Shown: positions 11,863-20,219 of the stretch, piece by piece
Position numbering within the stretch: the first letter of the stretch is position 1
How the letters are laid out: every line of letters starts with the position of its first letter
NCBI GenBank assembly: GCA_009837205.1
Contig: VXTZ01000014.1
Span: forward strand, 45,476 to 109,475
Length of the DNA: 64,000 nucleotides
Direction of reading: 5' to 3'
Origin: Candidatus Dadabacteria bacterium
Lineage (GTDB): Bacteria > Desulfobacterota_D > UBA1144 > Nemesobacterales > Nemesobacteraceae
The notes under the pieces: model-generated
Databases searched by the model: none
What the model saw: only the letters and a program-made list of their open reading frames with translations
Told to the model about the DNA's origin: nothing
Made by a program: the position numbers and the translations under genes

Positions 11863-12384
11863 TTATTTAGTTTTCTTTTCTTTTAAACCTTCTAACACAT
11901 TGACAATATTTGAGCGTGCCTGCTCCAAGACTCCCACAAGGTTGCCCATCGGAGCACTAAGCAGGCCTACAAACTCGGAGATAAGCTCCTGTCTTGACGG
12001 AAGCTTTGCTATCTGCTCTATTCTGGATACATCTACTACTTCTCCTTCGAATATACCGCCCTTTATCTTGATTTCCGGGAAATCTTCGCCGTAATCAACA
12101 AAAACCTTCGCTGCCGCGGAAGACTCTCCGTCACAGATAGCAATCGCTGTGGGACCCGAAAAAAGATCTTTCATTTTTTCTATGTCCGTTCCTAGTGAAG
12201 CTTTCTCCAGAAGGGTGTTCTTTACAACCCTGAACTCCGTATTGGTCTGCCTGAGTTTTTTCCTCAGGACATCCATCTCCTTCACCTTAAGTCCTTGGTA
12301 TTCAACAACAAACACCGAGGAAACGGAATGGAATCTGGATGCCAAGTCGTCAATTACTTTCTGCTTTTCGGCTTTACTGAGCAT
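11863..12384 (-). CDS. rplJ: 50S ribosomal protein L10
   Basis: This 173-residue protein forms the base of the L7/L12 stalk and binds 23S rRNA. The N-terminal [14 protein letters not shown] and [20 protein letters not shown] stretches are typical. The C-terminal helix, which binds L7/L12 dimers, ends in a Lys-rich tail. It lies between rplA and rplL. I saw no convincing L10-leader structure in the 36 bases upstream. Confidence 0.96.
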   Translation of the reverse strand: MLSKAEKQKVIDDLASRFHSVSSVFVVEYQGLKVKEMDVLRKKLRQTNTEFRVVKNTLLEKASLGTDIEKMKDLFSGPTAIAICDGESSAAAKVFVDYGEDFPEIKIKGGIFEGEVVDVSRIEQIAKLPSRQELISEFVGLLSAPMGNLVGVLEQARSNIVNVLEGLKEKKTK

Positions 12385-12420
12385 AGTCTCTCTCTTCTCG
12401 TATCTAGTTTCGCGTTACGC

Positions 12421-13146
12421 TTACGCCGCAATTCCCATACTTTTAAGTTCATTCCTAATATCCGGCACACTAACTCCGATACCGGGACCCATGGTCGCCG
12501 ACACCGAAACTCTCTTCAGAAAAATACCCTTAGAAGCAACAGGTTTCTCTTTGATCAGAAAACCCATAAAGGCGAGGAAGTTTTCTTTCAGGTTCTCTTT
12601 TCCGAAAGAGACTTTTCCAACAGGAGCGTGTATAACCCCGCTTTTGTCATTTCTGATTTCAACACGACCGGCCTTTGATTCCTTGACCATGTTAGCGACG
12701 TCCGAAGTTACAGTACCTACCTTAGGACTCGGCATCAGTCCTCTTGGCCCCAGCACTTTTCCCAGTCTTCCAACCTTTGACATCACGTCAGGAGTGGCTA
12801 TAGCCACGTCAAAATCAAGCCAGTTCTCCTTAGAAATTTTTTCCACGATATCGTCAAGACCCACATAATCGGCCCCGGCATCTTTTGCCTCGACTGCCTT
12901 ATCATCCGTTGCAAACACGAGGACCGTCATTTTTTTCCCAAGACCGTGAGGCAACACGAGTGCGGAACGAATCTGCTGGTTCGCATGTCTGGGGTCTATG
13001 CCAAGATTTACGGCTATATCCACCGTTTCGTCAAATTTCGCATAGTGGGCCTGAGCCACAAGCTCCATGGCCTCATCAACCGTATACTCTTTGCGGGAAT
13101 CTACTTTGGTGCTTACGTCAATATATTTTTTTCCTCTGGTGGTCAT
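12421..13146 (-). CDS. rplA: 50S ribosomal protein L1
   Basis: This 241-residue protein binds 23S rRNA in the mobile L1 stalk and helps release E-site tRNA. The family motif GKVLGPRGLMPSPKVGTVT is present at about residues 128-146, with the VEIRNDKSGVIHAPVGKVSF stretch after it. Start ATG 13144-13146. rplK is 16 bases upstream, the usual L11-L1 pair. In other bacteria L1 represses this pair translationally, but I saw no clear operator copy here. Confidence 0.97.
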   Translation of the reverse strand: MTTRGKKYIDVSTKVDSRKEYTVDEAMELVAQAHYAKFDETVDIAVNLGIDPRHANQQIRSALVLPHGLGKKMTVLVFATDDKAVEAKDAGADYVGLDDIVEKISKENWLDFDVAIATPDVMSKVGRLGKVLGPRGLMPSPKVGTVTSDVANMVKESKAGRVEIRNDKSGVIHAPVGKVSFGKENLKENFLAFMGFLIKEKPVASKGIFLKRVSVSATMGPGIGVSVPDIRNELKSMGIAA

Positions 13147-13162
13147 GAAGTCTCTCCAAACT

Positions 13163-13582
13163 CTATCCTTCTATATCAATTCCCATGCTTCTCGCGGTAC
13201 CACGCACAACCATCAAAGCCGCATCAATTTCATCAGTATTGAGATCCTCGAGCTTTCTTTGCGCTATCTCCCTTGCCTGTTCCTCCGTAATCTTGCCGGC
13301 TTTGGTCCTCGGAGTGGATCCTGAACCTTTTTCAAGGCCCGCAGCTTTTTTCAGCAGGTAAGAAGTAGGGGGAGTTTTTATCTGAAGATCAAAAGACCTG
13401 TCCGCGTAAACGGTCACCGTAACTGGAAGAAGCCCTTCGGAAGAAGACGTCTGGGCATTAAAGGCTTTGCAGAATTCCATTATGTTCACGCCTCTTTGTC
13501 CGAGCGCGGGACCTACCGGAGGCGAAGGGGATGCCTTTCCCGCCTCAATCAGCAACTTTATGTAACCGCTTATTTTCTTCAT
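13163..13582 (-). CDS. rplK: 50S ribosomal protein L11
   Basis: This 139-residue protein is part of the GTPase-associated centre and is needed for RelA-type stringent activation. The [22 protein letters not shown] motif is seen at residues 22-43, and the C-terminal rRNA-binding domain contains [14 protein letters not shown]. Its ATG (13580-13582) directly abuts the nusG TAG stop with no intervening base, so the two are translationally coupled. Confidence 0.98.
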   Translation of the reverse strand: MKKISGYIKLLIEAGKASPSPPVGPALGQRGVNIMEFCKAFNAQTSSSEGLLPVTVTVYADRSFDLQIKTPPTSYLLKKAAGLEKGSGSTPRTKAGKITEEQAREIAQRKLEDLNTDEIDAALMVVRGTARSMGIDIEG

Positions 13583-14143
13583 CTAGATTTTCTCCACCTG
13601 ATTAAAATCGAGCTCTATGGGTGTGGTCCTGCCAAAAATGCTGACCAGTACCTGCACCCTGGCTTTTTCGGGTTTTACATCTTCTATAATTCCGGAAAAA
13701 TTAGCAAAAGGACCTTCTATAACTCTTATGGGTTCTCCTTTTTCAAAAGCGACGCTCGGCTTGGGCTTGAGCGTGCCCTCTTTTGCCCTTGTTTTTATCT
13801 CGTTAACTTTTTCTTCGTCAACTTCGGGGATGGAATCAATATTTATCTTTCCATCAACCGGGCGACCTCCCACGAAACTTATCACTTTCGGTATCTCCCG
13901 TACGAAATCCAGGGTTTCCTTGTTAAGTTCCATTTTAAGCATTATATATCCGGGAAAGAATTTCCTAATAGATGTTCTCTTCCTCCCGCCTTTCTGTGTT
14001 TCAACTACTGTCTCAGTAGGAATAAAAACCTCGTCAATGGCAAGGTTTTCATTGTTCATGCTCTCCATCCCGTTTTCTATCTGGGTTTTAACCCGTTCCT
14101 CAAAACCGGTATTTACATGCACTATATACCACTTGCTCGGCAT
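13583..14143 (-). CDS. nusG: Transcription termination/antitermination protein NusG
   Basis: This 186-residue protein has an N-terminal NGN domain (KWYIVHVNTGFEERV...PGYIMLKMEL) that binds RNA polymerase. Its C-terminal KOW domain (GEPIRVIEGPFANFSGIIEDV) binds Rho or S10. It acts as a processivity and Rho-termination factor. Start ATG 14141-14143. The order secE-nusG-rplK-rplA is the standard bacterial arrangement. Confidence 0.97.
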   Translation of the reverse strand: MPSKWYIVHVNTGFEERVKTQIENGMESMNNENLAIDEVFIPTETVVETQKGGRKRTSIRKFFPGYIMLKMELNKETLDFVREIPKVISFVGGRPVDGKINIDSIPEVDEEKVNEIKTRAKEGTLKPKPSVAFEKGEPIRVIEGPFANFSGIIEDVKPEKARVQVLVSIFGRTTPIELDFNQVEKI

Positions 14144-14168
14144 TCGAAAACTGCTCCCGATTCGCTCT

Positions 14169-14372
14169 TTAACTCAGTATAAGACCAAACAGAAAAGAGA
14201 ACACGTAATCGGCCAGCATAAAAAAGAGTGCAAAAAACGCGGTAATAATAACAACCACTAAGGTTGATTTAACCGTATCTTTACGCTCGGGCCAGGTTAT
14301 TCTTTTCAGTTCTGTAGCAACACCGCTGAGATACCTGGTCGTATCAACTTTGATCCTGTCAAATTTTTCCAT
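14169..14372 (-). CDS. secE: Preprotein translocase subunit SecE
   Basis: I chose the ATG at 14370-14372, giving 67 residues. An upstream in-frame start at 14414 would place the coding region inside tRNA-Trp. The protein is the short, single-span form of SecE: an amphipathic segment with the conserved TELKRITWPERK stretch at about residues 20-31, then one membrane helix at about residues 37-60. SecE clamps SecY in the translocon. It starts 15 bases after the tRNA-Trp gene. Confidence 0.94.
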   Translation of the reverse strand: MEKFDRIKVDTTRYLSGVATELKRITWPERKDTVKSTLVVVIITAFFALFFMLADYVFSFLFGLILS

Positions 14373-14387
14373 GACTTGGTTTTCCTG

Positions 14388-14460
14388 CAGGGCAGGAGGG
14401 TCTCGAACCCCCAACCTGCGGTTTTGGAGACCGCTGCTCTACCAATTGAGCTACTGCCCT
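14388..14460 (-). tRNA. trpT: tRNA-Trp (anticodon CCA)
   Basis: The minus strand folds into a complete 73-nt cloverleaf with acceptor stem AGGGCAG/CTGCCCT. The anticodon loop is CTCCAAA on a GCGGT/ACCGC stem, and the T arm carries GGTTCGAGA-type sequence. The discriminator is G73, as usual for tRNA-Trp. The 3' CCA is not encoded. It lies between tuf and secE. Confidence 0.96.
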
Positions 14461-14477
14461 GTAGAGTCTATTACTCA

Positions 14478-15662
14478 TCACTCAATGATTTCTGTTACTA
14501 CGCCTGCCCCAACTGTTCTTCCACCCTCTCTTATCGCAAAACGCAACTGCTCCTCCATCGCCACCGGTGCTATCAACTCCACTTCCATGCCCACATTGTC
14601 CCCAGGCATCACCATCTCCACCCCCTCTGGCAATATCACTGCCCCCGTCACGTCCGTTGTCCTTAAATAAAACTGCGGCCTGTACCCAGGGAAAAACGGC
14701 GTGTGCCTTCCTCCCTCCTCTTTCTTTAACACATACACCTCCGCCTTGAACTTCCTGTGAGGCTTTATGCTCCCCGGAGCACTCAACACCTGCCCCCTCT
14801 CCACTTCTTCCTTCCCCGTCCCCCTGAGCAGCACTCCCACGTTGTCCCCTGCCTGCGCATCGTCAAGTATCTTGCGGAACATCTCCAAACTCGTAGCCAC
14901 TGTCTTCGTCGTCTCTTTAAACCCTACTATCTCTATCTCGTTCCCCGCTACTATCCTCCCCCTCTCCACTCTCCCAGTTACCACCGTGCCCCTTCCAGAT
15001 ATCGTGAACACATCCTCTATCGCCATCAAAAACGGCTTGTCCATGTCCCTCTCGGGCTCCGGTACATAACTGTCTATCTGGTTCATTAACTCCACTACCT
15101 GCTCTGCCGCACCCTCATCCCCCTCTATCGCCTTAAGAGCGCTTACCTTAACCACCGGTATGTCATCCCCAGGAAACCCGTACTCGCTCAGAAGCTCCCT
15201 TATCTCTAACTCCACAAGCTCAAGCAGCTCCTCGTCATCAAGCATGTCCACCTTGTTAAGCGCCACCACTATGTACGGCACTCCCACCTGCCTTGCAAGC
15301 AGTATGTGCTCCCTTGTCTGTGGCATCGGCCCGTCAGGTGCACTCACCACCAACACAGCGCCGTCCATCTGCGCAGCCCCCGTTATCATGTTCTTCACGT
15401 AGTCAGCGTGCCCGGGACAGTCAACGTGCGCGTAGTGCCTGATGTCTGTTTCATACTCAACGTGCGCTATGTTTATCGTTATCCCCCTCTCCCTCTCTTC
15501 CGGCGCCTTGTCTATGTTGTCAAACTCCACGTACTCCGCCTGCCCTCGCTTTGACAGTATGCTCGTTATCGCCGCCGTTAAAGTAGTCTTGCCATGATCC
15601 ACATGGCCTATCGTACCTATGTTTAAATGCGGCTTCCCCCTCTCAAACTTCGCCTTAGACAT
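14478..15662 (-). CDS. tuf: Elongation factor Tu
   Basis: This 394-residue GTPase delivers aminoacyl-tRNA to the ribosome. G1 is GHVDHGKT at residues 19-26, G3 is DCPGHADYV and G4 is NKVD. Domains II and III are complete, ending with the VGAGVVTEI motif. Start ATG 15660-15662 follows a GGAGGT ribosome-binding site. The coding strand is strikingly purine-rich: Ile is almost always ATA, Arg mostly AGG and Gly often GGG. This is a stronger skew than in the adjacent ribosomal protein genes. The last few codons revert to ATC/ATT. It follows four tRNA genes, like E. coli tufB. Confidence 0.98.
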   Translation of the reverse strand: MSKAKFERGKPHLNIGTIGHVDHGKTTLTAAITSILSKRGQAEYVEFDNIDKAPEERERGITINIAHVEYETDIRHYAHVDCPGHADYVKNMITGAAQMDGAVLVVSAPDGPMPQTREHILLARQVGVPYIVVALNKVDMLDDEELLELVELEIRELLSEYGFPGDDIPVVKVSALKAIEGDEGAAEQVVELMNQIDSYVPEPERDMDKPFLMAIEDVFTISGRGTVVTGRVERGRIVAGNEIEIVGFKETTKTVATSLEMFRKILDDAQAGDNVGVLLRGTGKEEVERGQVLSAPGSIKPHRKFKAEVYVLKKEEGGRHTPFFPGYRPQFYLRTTDVTGAVILPEGVEMVMPGDNVGMEVELIAPVAMEEQLRFAIREGGRTVGAGVVTEIIE

Positions 15663-15713
15663 CTCTCGTTGACCTCCGACTTTTTCTAATATTTTTCAAA
15701 CCGCTAAGCATCA

Positions 15714-15786
15714 AGCCCACGAGCGGACTTGAACCGCCGACCTCGTCCTTACCAAGGACGTGCTCTACCGACTGAGCTACGTGGGC
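15714..15786 (-). tRNA. thrT: tRNA-Thr (anticodon GGT)
   Basis: A 73-nt cloverleaf on the minus strand has acceptor stem GCCCACG/CGTGGGC. The anticodon loop is CTTGGTAAG, placing GGT at the anticodon, and the T arm contains GGTTCAAGT. Discriminator U, no encoded CCA. It is the last of four tRNA genes before tuf. Confidence 0.95.
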
Positions 15787-15799
15787 GTCCCTAAAAACG

Positions 15800-15873
15800 A
15801 GCGGGAGACGGGGCTCGAACCCGCGACCCTCAGCTTGGAAGGCTGATGCTCTAGCCAACTGAGCTACTCCCGC
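15800..15873 (-). tRNA. glyT: tRNA-Gly (anticodon TCC)
   Basis: A 74-nt cloverleaf on the minus strand has acceptor stem GCGGGAG/CTCCCGC and anticodon stem-loop CAGCCTTCCAAGCTG, giving TCC. It reads GGA and, by wobble, GGG, a codon used heavily in the neighbouring tuf gene. CCA is not encoded. Confidence 0.95.
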
Positions 15874-15883
15874 ACGAAATTTC

Positions 15884-15966
15884 TGGGGAGGGCAGGATTC
15901 GAACCTACGTAGGCTTTCGCCGGCAGATTTACAGTCTGCTGCTTTTGTCCACTCAGCCACCTCCCC
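15884..15966 (-). tRNA. tyrU: tRNA-Tyr (anticodon GTA)
   Basis: An 83-nt class II tRNA lies on the minus strand with acceptor GGGGAGG/CCTCCCC and anticodon stem-loop GCAGACTGTAAATCTGC, giving GTA. A long variable arm (CGGCGAAAGCC region) is typical of bacterial tRNA-Tyr. Discriminator A, no encoded CCA. Confidence 0.95.
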
Positions 15967-15986
15967 GGTATATTCATCGAACAGAG

Positions 15987-16058
15987 AGCTGGCGAAGGGA
16001 TTCGAACCCCCGACCGGCTGATTACAAATCAGCTGCTCTACCCCTGAGCTACGCCAGC
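15987..16058 (-). tRNA. thrU: tRNA-Thr (anticodon TGT)
   Basis: A 72-nt cloverleaf on the minus strand has acceptor GCTGGCG/CGCCAGC and anticodon stem-loop GCTGATTTGTAATCAGC, giving TGT. It is the first gene of the tRNA4-tuf operon, about 80 bases downstream of the predicted -10 box. CCA is not encoded. Confidence 0.95.
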
Positions 16059-16140
16059 TTTTTATTTTTATGAATTCTGGATTCACTTGCCTGACCAACT
16101 TGGAATTGGGTAAAACAACCCCTTTTACAGTAAACAATGT

Positions 16141-16168
16141 ATAATATTGCTATAAACGGAAATGTCAA
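16141..16168 (-). promoter_or_regulatory. Sigma70-type promoter of the tRNA-tuf-rpl-rpo superoperon
   Basis: On the minus strand there is a perfect TTGACA -35 box (16163-16168), a 16-base spacer and a TATTAT -10 box (16141-16146). The box lies upstream of the first tRNA gene and downstream of fabZ. Its near-consensus form fits a stable-RNA and ribosomal operon. I found no equally strong box further down the superoperon. Confidence 0.75.
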
Positions 16169-16235
16169 TAATCAACAAGTGAAAAGATAATTAAAAAGTA
16201 ACGGGAATCCCCGGGCTGAAAAACCCGACCGGAAA

Positions 16236-16676
16236 TCATACCAGGTAAGCGGAAATTTCCGCCTCCGCCACTTTTTTCCCGTCCACGGAAGCTTTTGCGG
16301 AAAAGAATATTATTCTAGATCTTCTTCTAACGAGTTCCACCTCGAGAACCACCTTGTCACCCGGAACCACCGGCGCTCTGAACCGGCAACGATCAAGGCT
16401 CATAAGATAGGCGTTTTCGAAACCTTCTTTTTTCAGTTCATCCCTAAAAGAATAGTTGAAGAGCACTCCTCCGGCCTGGGCCAGCGCTTCGGTAACTATC
16501 ACTCCTGGAACTATAGGGTTGCCGGGGAAGTGTCCTCTGAAGAAGAATTCTTCGGGAGAAAAGAGCTTCTCGGCGGCAATCTTTCTGCCCTTTTCAATTT
16601 CCAGCACAGAGTCAACGAACAGAAAAGGCTCTCTGTGAGGAATAAGCTCCTTTATTTCATCTACACCCAACTTCAT
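16236..16676 (-). CDS. fabZ: 3-hydroxyacyl-[acyl-carrier-protein] dehydratase FabZ
   Basis: This 146-residue hotdog-fold enzyme removes water from 3-hydroxyacyl-ACP in fatty acid elongation. The catalytic His49 lies in HFPGNPIVPG and Glu63 in VTEALAQAGG. Its ATG overlaps the ompH stop by one base (TAATG), so translation is coupled. In many Gram-negatives fabZ is flanked by lpxD and lpxA. Neither is present here: ompH is directly upstream and the tRNA operon promoter directly downstream. Confidence 0.95.
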   Translation of the reverse strand: MKLGVDEIKELIPHREPFLFVDSVLEIEKGRKIAAEKLFSPEEFFFRGHFPGNPIVPGVIVTEALAQAGGVLFNYSFRDELKKEGFENAYLMSLDRCRFRAPVVPGDKVVLEVELVRRRSRIIFFSAKASVDGKKVAEAEISAYLV

Positions 16677-17185
16677 TATCTGGAAGCGTCGTAAACCGAT
16701 ATGACTTTGTTGGTTATATCTGTAGCTGAGCTGCCGTAGAGAATGCCCGCCTCGGTTTTTTCGACGATAAGGCCGAATTTTTCCTGCTGGCCTATTTTGT
16801 TAACTATGGCTTCTATATCCTTAAGGACATTCTGGGTCAACTCGAGATCCTTCCTCTGAAGTTCAATCCTTATGTCCTCTCTTGTCCTATCCAGATCCTT
16901 CTGCTTTTTCTCTATGGTCTCGGCAAGGTTTCTTCTTTTACTTTCGCTCATCACCGCTCCGTTTTGTATGACGTCCTGTCTCATGTCTTCAAGAGCTTTC
17001 CTTTTCTGCTCTATTACGGCCCTCTTGGCTTCAACCTCTTTCTGGAAAGAAGTATTGGCGGCCTTTCCGGCCTTTGAATCCCTGATAACCTGCTTGATGT
17101 CTATGTAAGCTATTTTCTGCTGAGCATAAGCAGAAAACGTGAATAACATGAAAAACCCAGCGGCAAGCAACAAACATTTTCTCAT
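16676..17185 (-). CDS. OmpH/Skp-family periplasmic chaperone
   Basis: This 169-residue protein has an N-terminal signal peptide (residues 1-21, ending SAYA). The start of the mature domain, QQKIAYIDIKQVIRDSKAGKAA, matches the OmpH/Skp family. The middle, about residues 45-130, is Lys/Glu/Arg-rich and predicted to form the long coiled-coil tentacles that hold unfolded outer-membrane proteins. The gene lies directly downstream of bamA, which assembles the same clients. Start ATG 17183-17185. Confidence 0.9.
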   Translation of the reverse strand: MRKCLLLAAGFFMLFTFSAYAQQKIAYIDIKQVIRDSKAGKAANTSFQKEVEAKRAVIEQKRKALEDMRQDVIQNGAVMSESKRRNLAETIEKKQKDLDRTREDIRIELQRKDLELTQNVLKDIEAIVNKIGQQEKFGLIVEKTEAGILYGSSATDITNKVISVYDASR

Positions 17186-17221
17186 TTAACCTAATGCCTC
17201 CTTAAGAAATAAATTGCCTGA

Positions 17222-19546
17222 TCAGAACAAATTTCCAATGGTAAACTGTACTTCATACTTTTCTTCATCTCGAAGCCTTTCGCCTATCGGGAACCCGATA
17301 TCAAGCTTCATTGGTCCCAGGGGAGATATCCACCTGATACCAAAACCGGCATCCTTTCTAAGATTCGAAGGATTAAGGCTGAACTCATCTTGGTCAAAAG
17401 CATTACCTATATCAAAGAAAGCTACGGCCTTAAGCCCGACAGTTTTGCTTAACGGAACAACAAAGTCAAGTGATGCCAGAACCTGCTGAACGCCACCAAT
17501 TATTACATAGCCCCCCGTGTCCGTAGGCCTCCTGGGACCCACCCTTCTGTAACGGAAGCCTCTGAGTGTGTTCGGACCGCCTAGAAAGAACCTCTCCTCC
17601 ACGACGAGATCATCGCCGGCATCTATGAGATGCAGGAGCCCATAATTCGCCTTTGCGGCGAAATATGTACCTTTCCAGAACGGAATCCAAGATTTGGCCG
17701 TGGCATTGTACTTTATAAAATCGGTGTTGCCCGCAAAAAGTCCGGCATACTCAACCGCCGTACTCAGAAGAAAACCCTTCGTGGGATCGAGATAATTGTT
17801 TCTTGTATCCCAAGATAGCCCTACCCCGGTCGAAACTATAGTTCTCTCCGTTTCGGACAGGACGAACAGTGCATCTCCCCGGACATTGTGCACGTCCTGT
17901 TGCGAGAATTCCTGGAAGACCCGGACTTGGAAATTTCTCTTTATCCTTCTTCCCACCCCCAGAGAAATACCCTTGGCCGCCCTCTCAAAATCCCTGTAAT
18001 CCCTGTCATGAGCATACAAGCTGATATCCAGGAGCCAGTTGGTACCAAAGAAATACGGATCCCGGTAGTTAAGACTCAATGCCTTGGTTACGCCTCCGAC
18101 CTGGGCATCCAGAGAAAGTGTCTTGCCGTATCCGAAAAGGTTGGATTCCTGTATCTGTCCGGAGAAAAGAAAATTCTCAACGGAACTCACCCCGCCGCCG
18201 AAGCTGAAAAATCCGGTAGGACGTTCTTCAACCTTCACGTCGACATCCATAAGATCATCCGTTCCCTCAACCCTGTGAGTCAGCACCTCAACGTTATCCT
18301 CAAAGTAACCTAGACGAGCGGTCTCGTAGCGGGCGGCCCTCAGCTTGGAAACGCTGTAGAGGCTTTGTTCTTGAAGTGAAAGTTCCCTTCTTATAACATT
18401 GTCTCTAGTCCTGGTGTTGTCCAGAATATTTATGTTTCTTATGTACACTTCCTCGCCTTTCTCAATCGAGTAATCGATGCTGACAAGGTTGTTGCCCTTA
18501 TCAAGCCGCACATCAGGGGTTGCGTTAGCAAAAGCATATCCCTTGTCCCCGTAGAAATCGGTTATTTTCCCGATGTCGGACTGAAGAACGAAACTGCTGA
18601 AAACAGAGTCTGGCAAGAGTTCGAGCTTCGGGCGGATCTCATCCTGATCTCCGGCCAGTTCCCCGGAGAAAGTTATCGTGGACACCTTGTACTGAAGCCC
18701 TTCTTCTATTGAGAAACTCACCACATAGCCGTCTTTTTCCTCATCGTAGCGAATTCCAGGTTCAGAAACCCTTACGTCAAGATATCCGTTATCAATGTAA
18801 GTAGCTTTTATCCTGTCGGAATCCCTCTCTATCTCTTCAATTTTGAAAAGCCCCCTCTTCGTTATAAAAGAGAGAATATATTTGGGCTTTGAATACATGT
18901 TTTTTCTGATCTTCTTAGTCTCGATTTCGCTGTTTCCGGCAAGCTCGACTTCTTTTATGTACTTTCTTTCTCCCTCGTCAATCCGGTAAACGACATCAAC
19001 GACTCCATCTCCCCTCGGTTCGATCTCATATTCGACCTCAGTTCCAACCAAACCCTTCTCGGAAGCAAGGGCAAGTATTATCTCCCTGCCTTCCGTTATC
19101 TTCCTCAGGCTTACGATGCGTCCTTCTCTAAATGCCACAGCTTCCTTTATGTCATCTTCCTTTAGCTTGTCGTTTCCGGAAAGCTTAAGGTCCGCGAGTA
19201 CCGGGTTCTCCTCAACGACAAACTCAACCCTGAGACCATCTTCAACTGGCTTAACGTCAACAAGGACCTGCTGGAAGAAATCAAGCTTGAATATTCTCTT
19301 CAGATCCTCTTTTACGATCTGCGGGGAATATTCATCGCCCTGCTTGGTCTCTATATTGAGATCTATAAGGGAGGTTTCGGTTCTGCGGTTGCCTGAAATT
19401 ACCACCTCGGCAACTGTGCCCTTGAAGGACTGATACTTTTCAAGTTCTTCTTCGGCAGGGAGGTTCTGCGCCATGGAACCCGCAGTTGGAAACGTCGCCA
19501 TGAAAAGAAAGACAGCCAAGAAAAATACAAGACTTTTAGTTCGCAT
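17222..19546 (-). CDS. bamA: Outer membrane protein assembly factor BamA
   Basis: This 774-residue protein inserts beta-barrel proteins into the outer membrane. It has a signal peptide (about residues 1-26), a chain of POTRA domains to about residue 430, and a C-terminal 16-strand barrel. The barrel contains the LRGF loop motif (NTLRGFRYRRVGPRR) near residue 660 and ends in Phe, the usual sorting signal. I chose ATG 19544-19546. A TTG two codons upstream would increase the overlap with lolD from 11 to 17 bases. Membership in a lolC/E-lolD-bamA-ompH operon supports the call. Confidence 0.95.
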   Translation of the reverse strand: MRTKSLVFFLAVFLFMATFPTAGSMAQNLPAEEELEKYQSFKGTVAEVVISGNRRTETSLIDLNIETKQGDEYSPQIVKEDLKRIFKLDFFQQVLVDVKPVEDGLRVEFVVEENPVLADLKLSGNDKLKEDDIKEAVAFREGRIVSLRKITEGREIILALASEKGLVGTEVEYEIEPRGDGVVDVVYRIDEGERKYIKEVELAGNSEIETKKIRKNMYSKPKYILSFITKRGLFKIEEIERDSDRIKATYIDNGYLDVRVSEPGIRYDEEKDGYVVSFSIEEGLQYKVSTITFSGELAGDQDEIRPKLELLPDSVFSSFVLQSDIGKITDFYGDKGYAFANATPDVRLDKGNNLVSIDYSIEKGEEVYIRNINILDNTRTRDNVIRRELSLQEQSLYSVSKLRAARYETARLGYFEDNVEVLTHRVEGTDDLMDVDVKVEERPTGFFSFGGGVSSVENFLFSGQIQESNLFGYGKTLSLDAQVGGVTKALSLNYRDPYFFGTNWLLDISLYAHDRDYRDFERAAKGISLGVGRRIKRNFQVRVFQEFSQQDVHNVRGDALFVLSETERTIVSTGVGLSWDTRNNYLDPTKGFLLSTAVEYAGLFAGNTDFIKYNATAKSWIPFWKGTYFAAKANYGLLHLIDAGDDLVVEERFFLGGPNTLRGFRYRRVGPRRPTDTGGYVIIGGVQQVLASLDFVVPLSKTVGLKAVAFFDIGNAFDQDEFSLNPSNLRKDAGFGIRWISPLGPMKLDIGFPIGERLRDEEKYEVQFTIGNLF

Positions 19547-20219
19547 CGGCAACCATCCCGTCCGATATTTTAACAGTTTTTTTCATTCTCTTCGCAAATT
19601 CGTCGTTATGCGTAACCATTACAACCGTAACCCCGTAATCCTCGTTAAGCCTGCAGAACAGATCAAGAACCGAGAATCCCGTTTTTTTGTCAAGATTCCC
19701 CGTGGGCTCGTCGGCAAGTATCACCTTCGGCCCTCTGACAATCGATCTGGCGATCGCCACTCTCTGCTGCTCTCCCCCGGAAAGCTCTCCCGGAAGATGG
19801 TTGAGACGCTCGGAAAGTCCCACCTTCTCAAGCACATCGCAAGCCTTTTGTCTCGCCACAGCAAGGCTCTGTCTTGCTATAAGACACGGCATCATGACGT
19901 TTTCAAGCGCCGTGAATTCCATAAGAAGGTAATGAAATTGAAAAATAAATCCAATTTCCGAGTTTCTGAAAACCGAGAGCTCTTCTTCATCTTGGCTGAA
20001 AAGATCCTTCCCCCTGTAGAAAACCGAACCTTCTGTCGGGGGCTCAAGAGTGCCAAGTATGTGAAGAAGGGTGCTTTTCCCCGAACCCGACACTCCCACG
20101 ACTCCGAGGGTTTCTCCGGCAGAAATATCTATATTCACTCCGCCGAGAGCGCACACGCTGCTGCCCAATTTATTGAAAACCTTTCCAAGCCCCCTGACCT
20201 TGTACAGCATTTCACTCAT
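19536..20219 (-). CDS. lolD: Lipoprotein-releasing ABC transporter ATP-binding protein LolD
   Basis: This 227-residue ATPase has Walker A GVSGSGKST near residue 43, signature LSGGEQQRVAIARSIV, Walker B VILADEPTGNLD and a switch His in MVTHNDEFA. It powers extraction of outer-membrane lipoproteins from the inner membrane. It overlaps the lolC/E permease gene by 8 bases and bamA by 11. MacB-like ATPases are similar in sequence, but the neighbours favour LolD. Confidence 0.92.
   Translation of the reverse strand: MSEMLYKVRGLGKVFNKLGSSVCALGGVNIDISAGETLGVVGVSGSGKSTLLHILGTLEPPTEGSVFYRGKDLFSQDEEELSVFRNSEIGFIFQFHYLLMEFTALENVMMPCLIARQSLAVARQKACDVLEKVGLSERLNHLPGELSGGEQQRVAIARSIVRGPKVILADEPTGNLDKKTGFSVLDLFCRLNEDYGVTVVMVTHNDEFAKRMKKTVKISDGMVADAN

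Noticed and set aside
15655..16137. 160-aa minus-strand open frame across the tRNA cluster
   Set aside because: It reads through four tRNA genes and the start of tuf. tRNA regions often give spurious open frames.
16201..16235. fabZ terminator
   Set aside because: Short GC inverted repeats (CGGG/CCCG) occur, but pairing is ambiguous and no T run follows closely.
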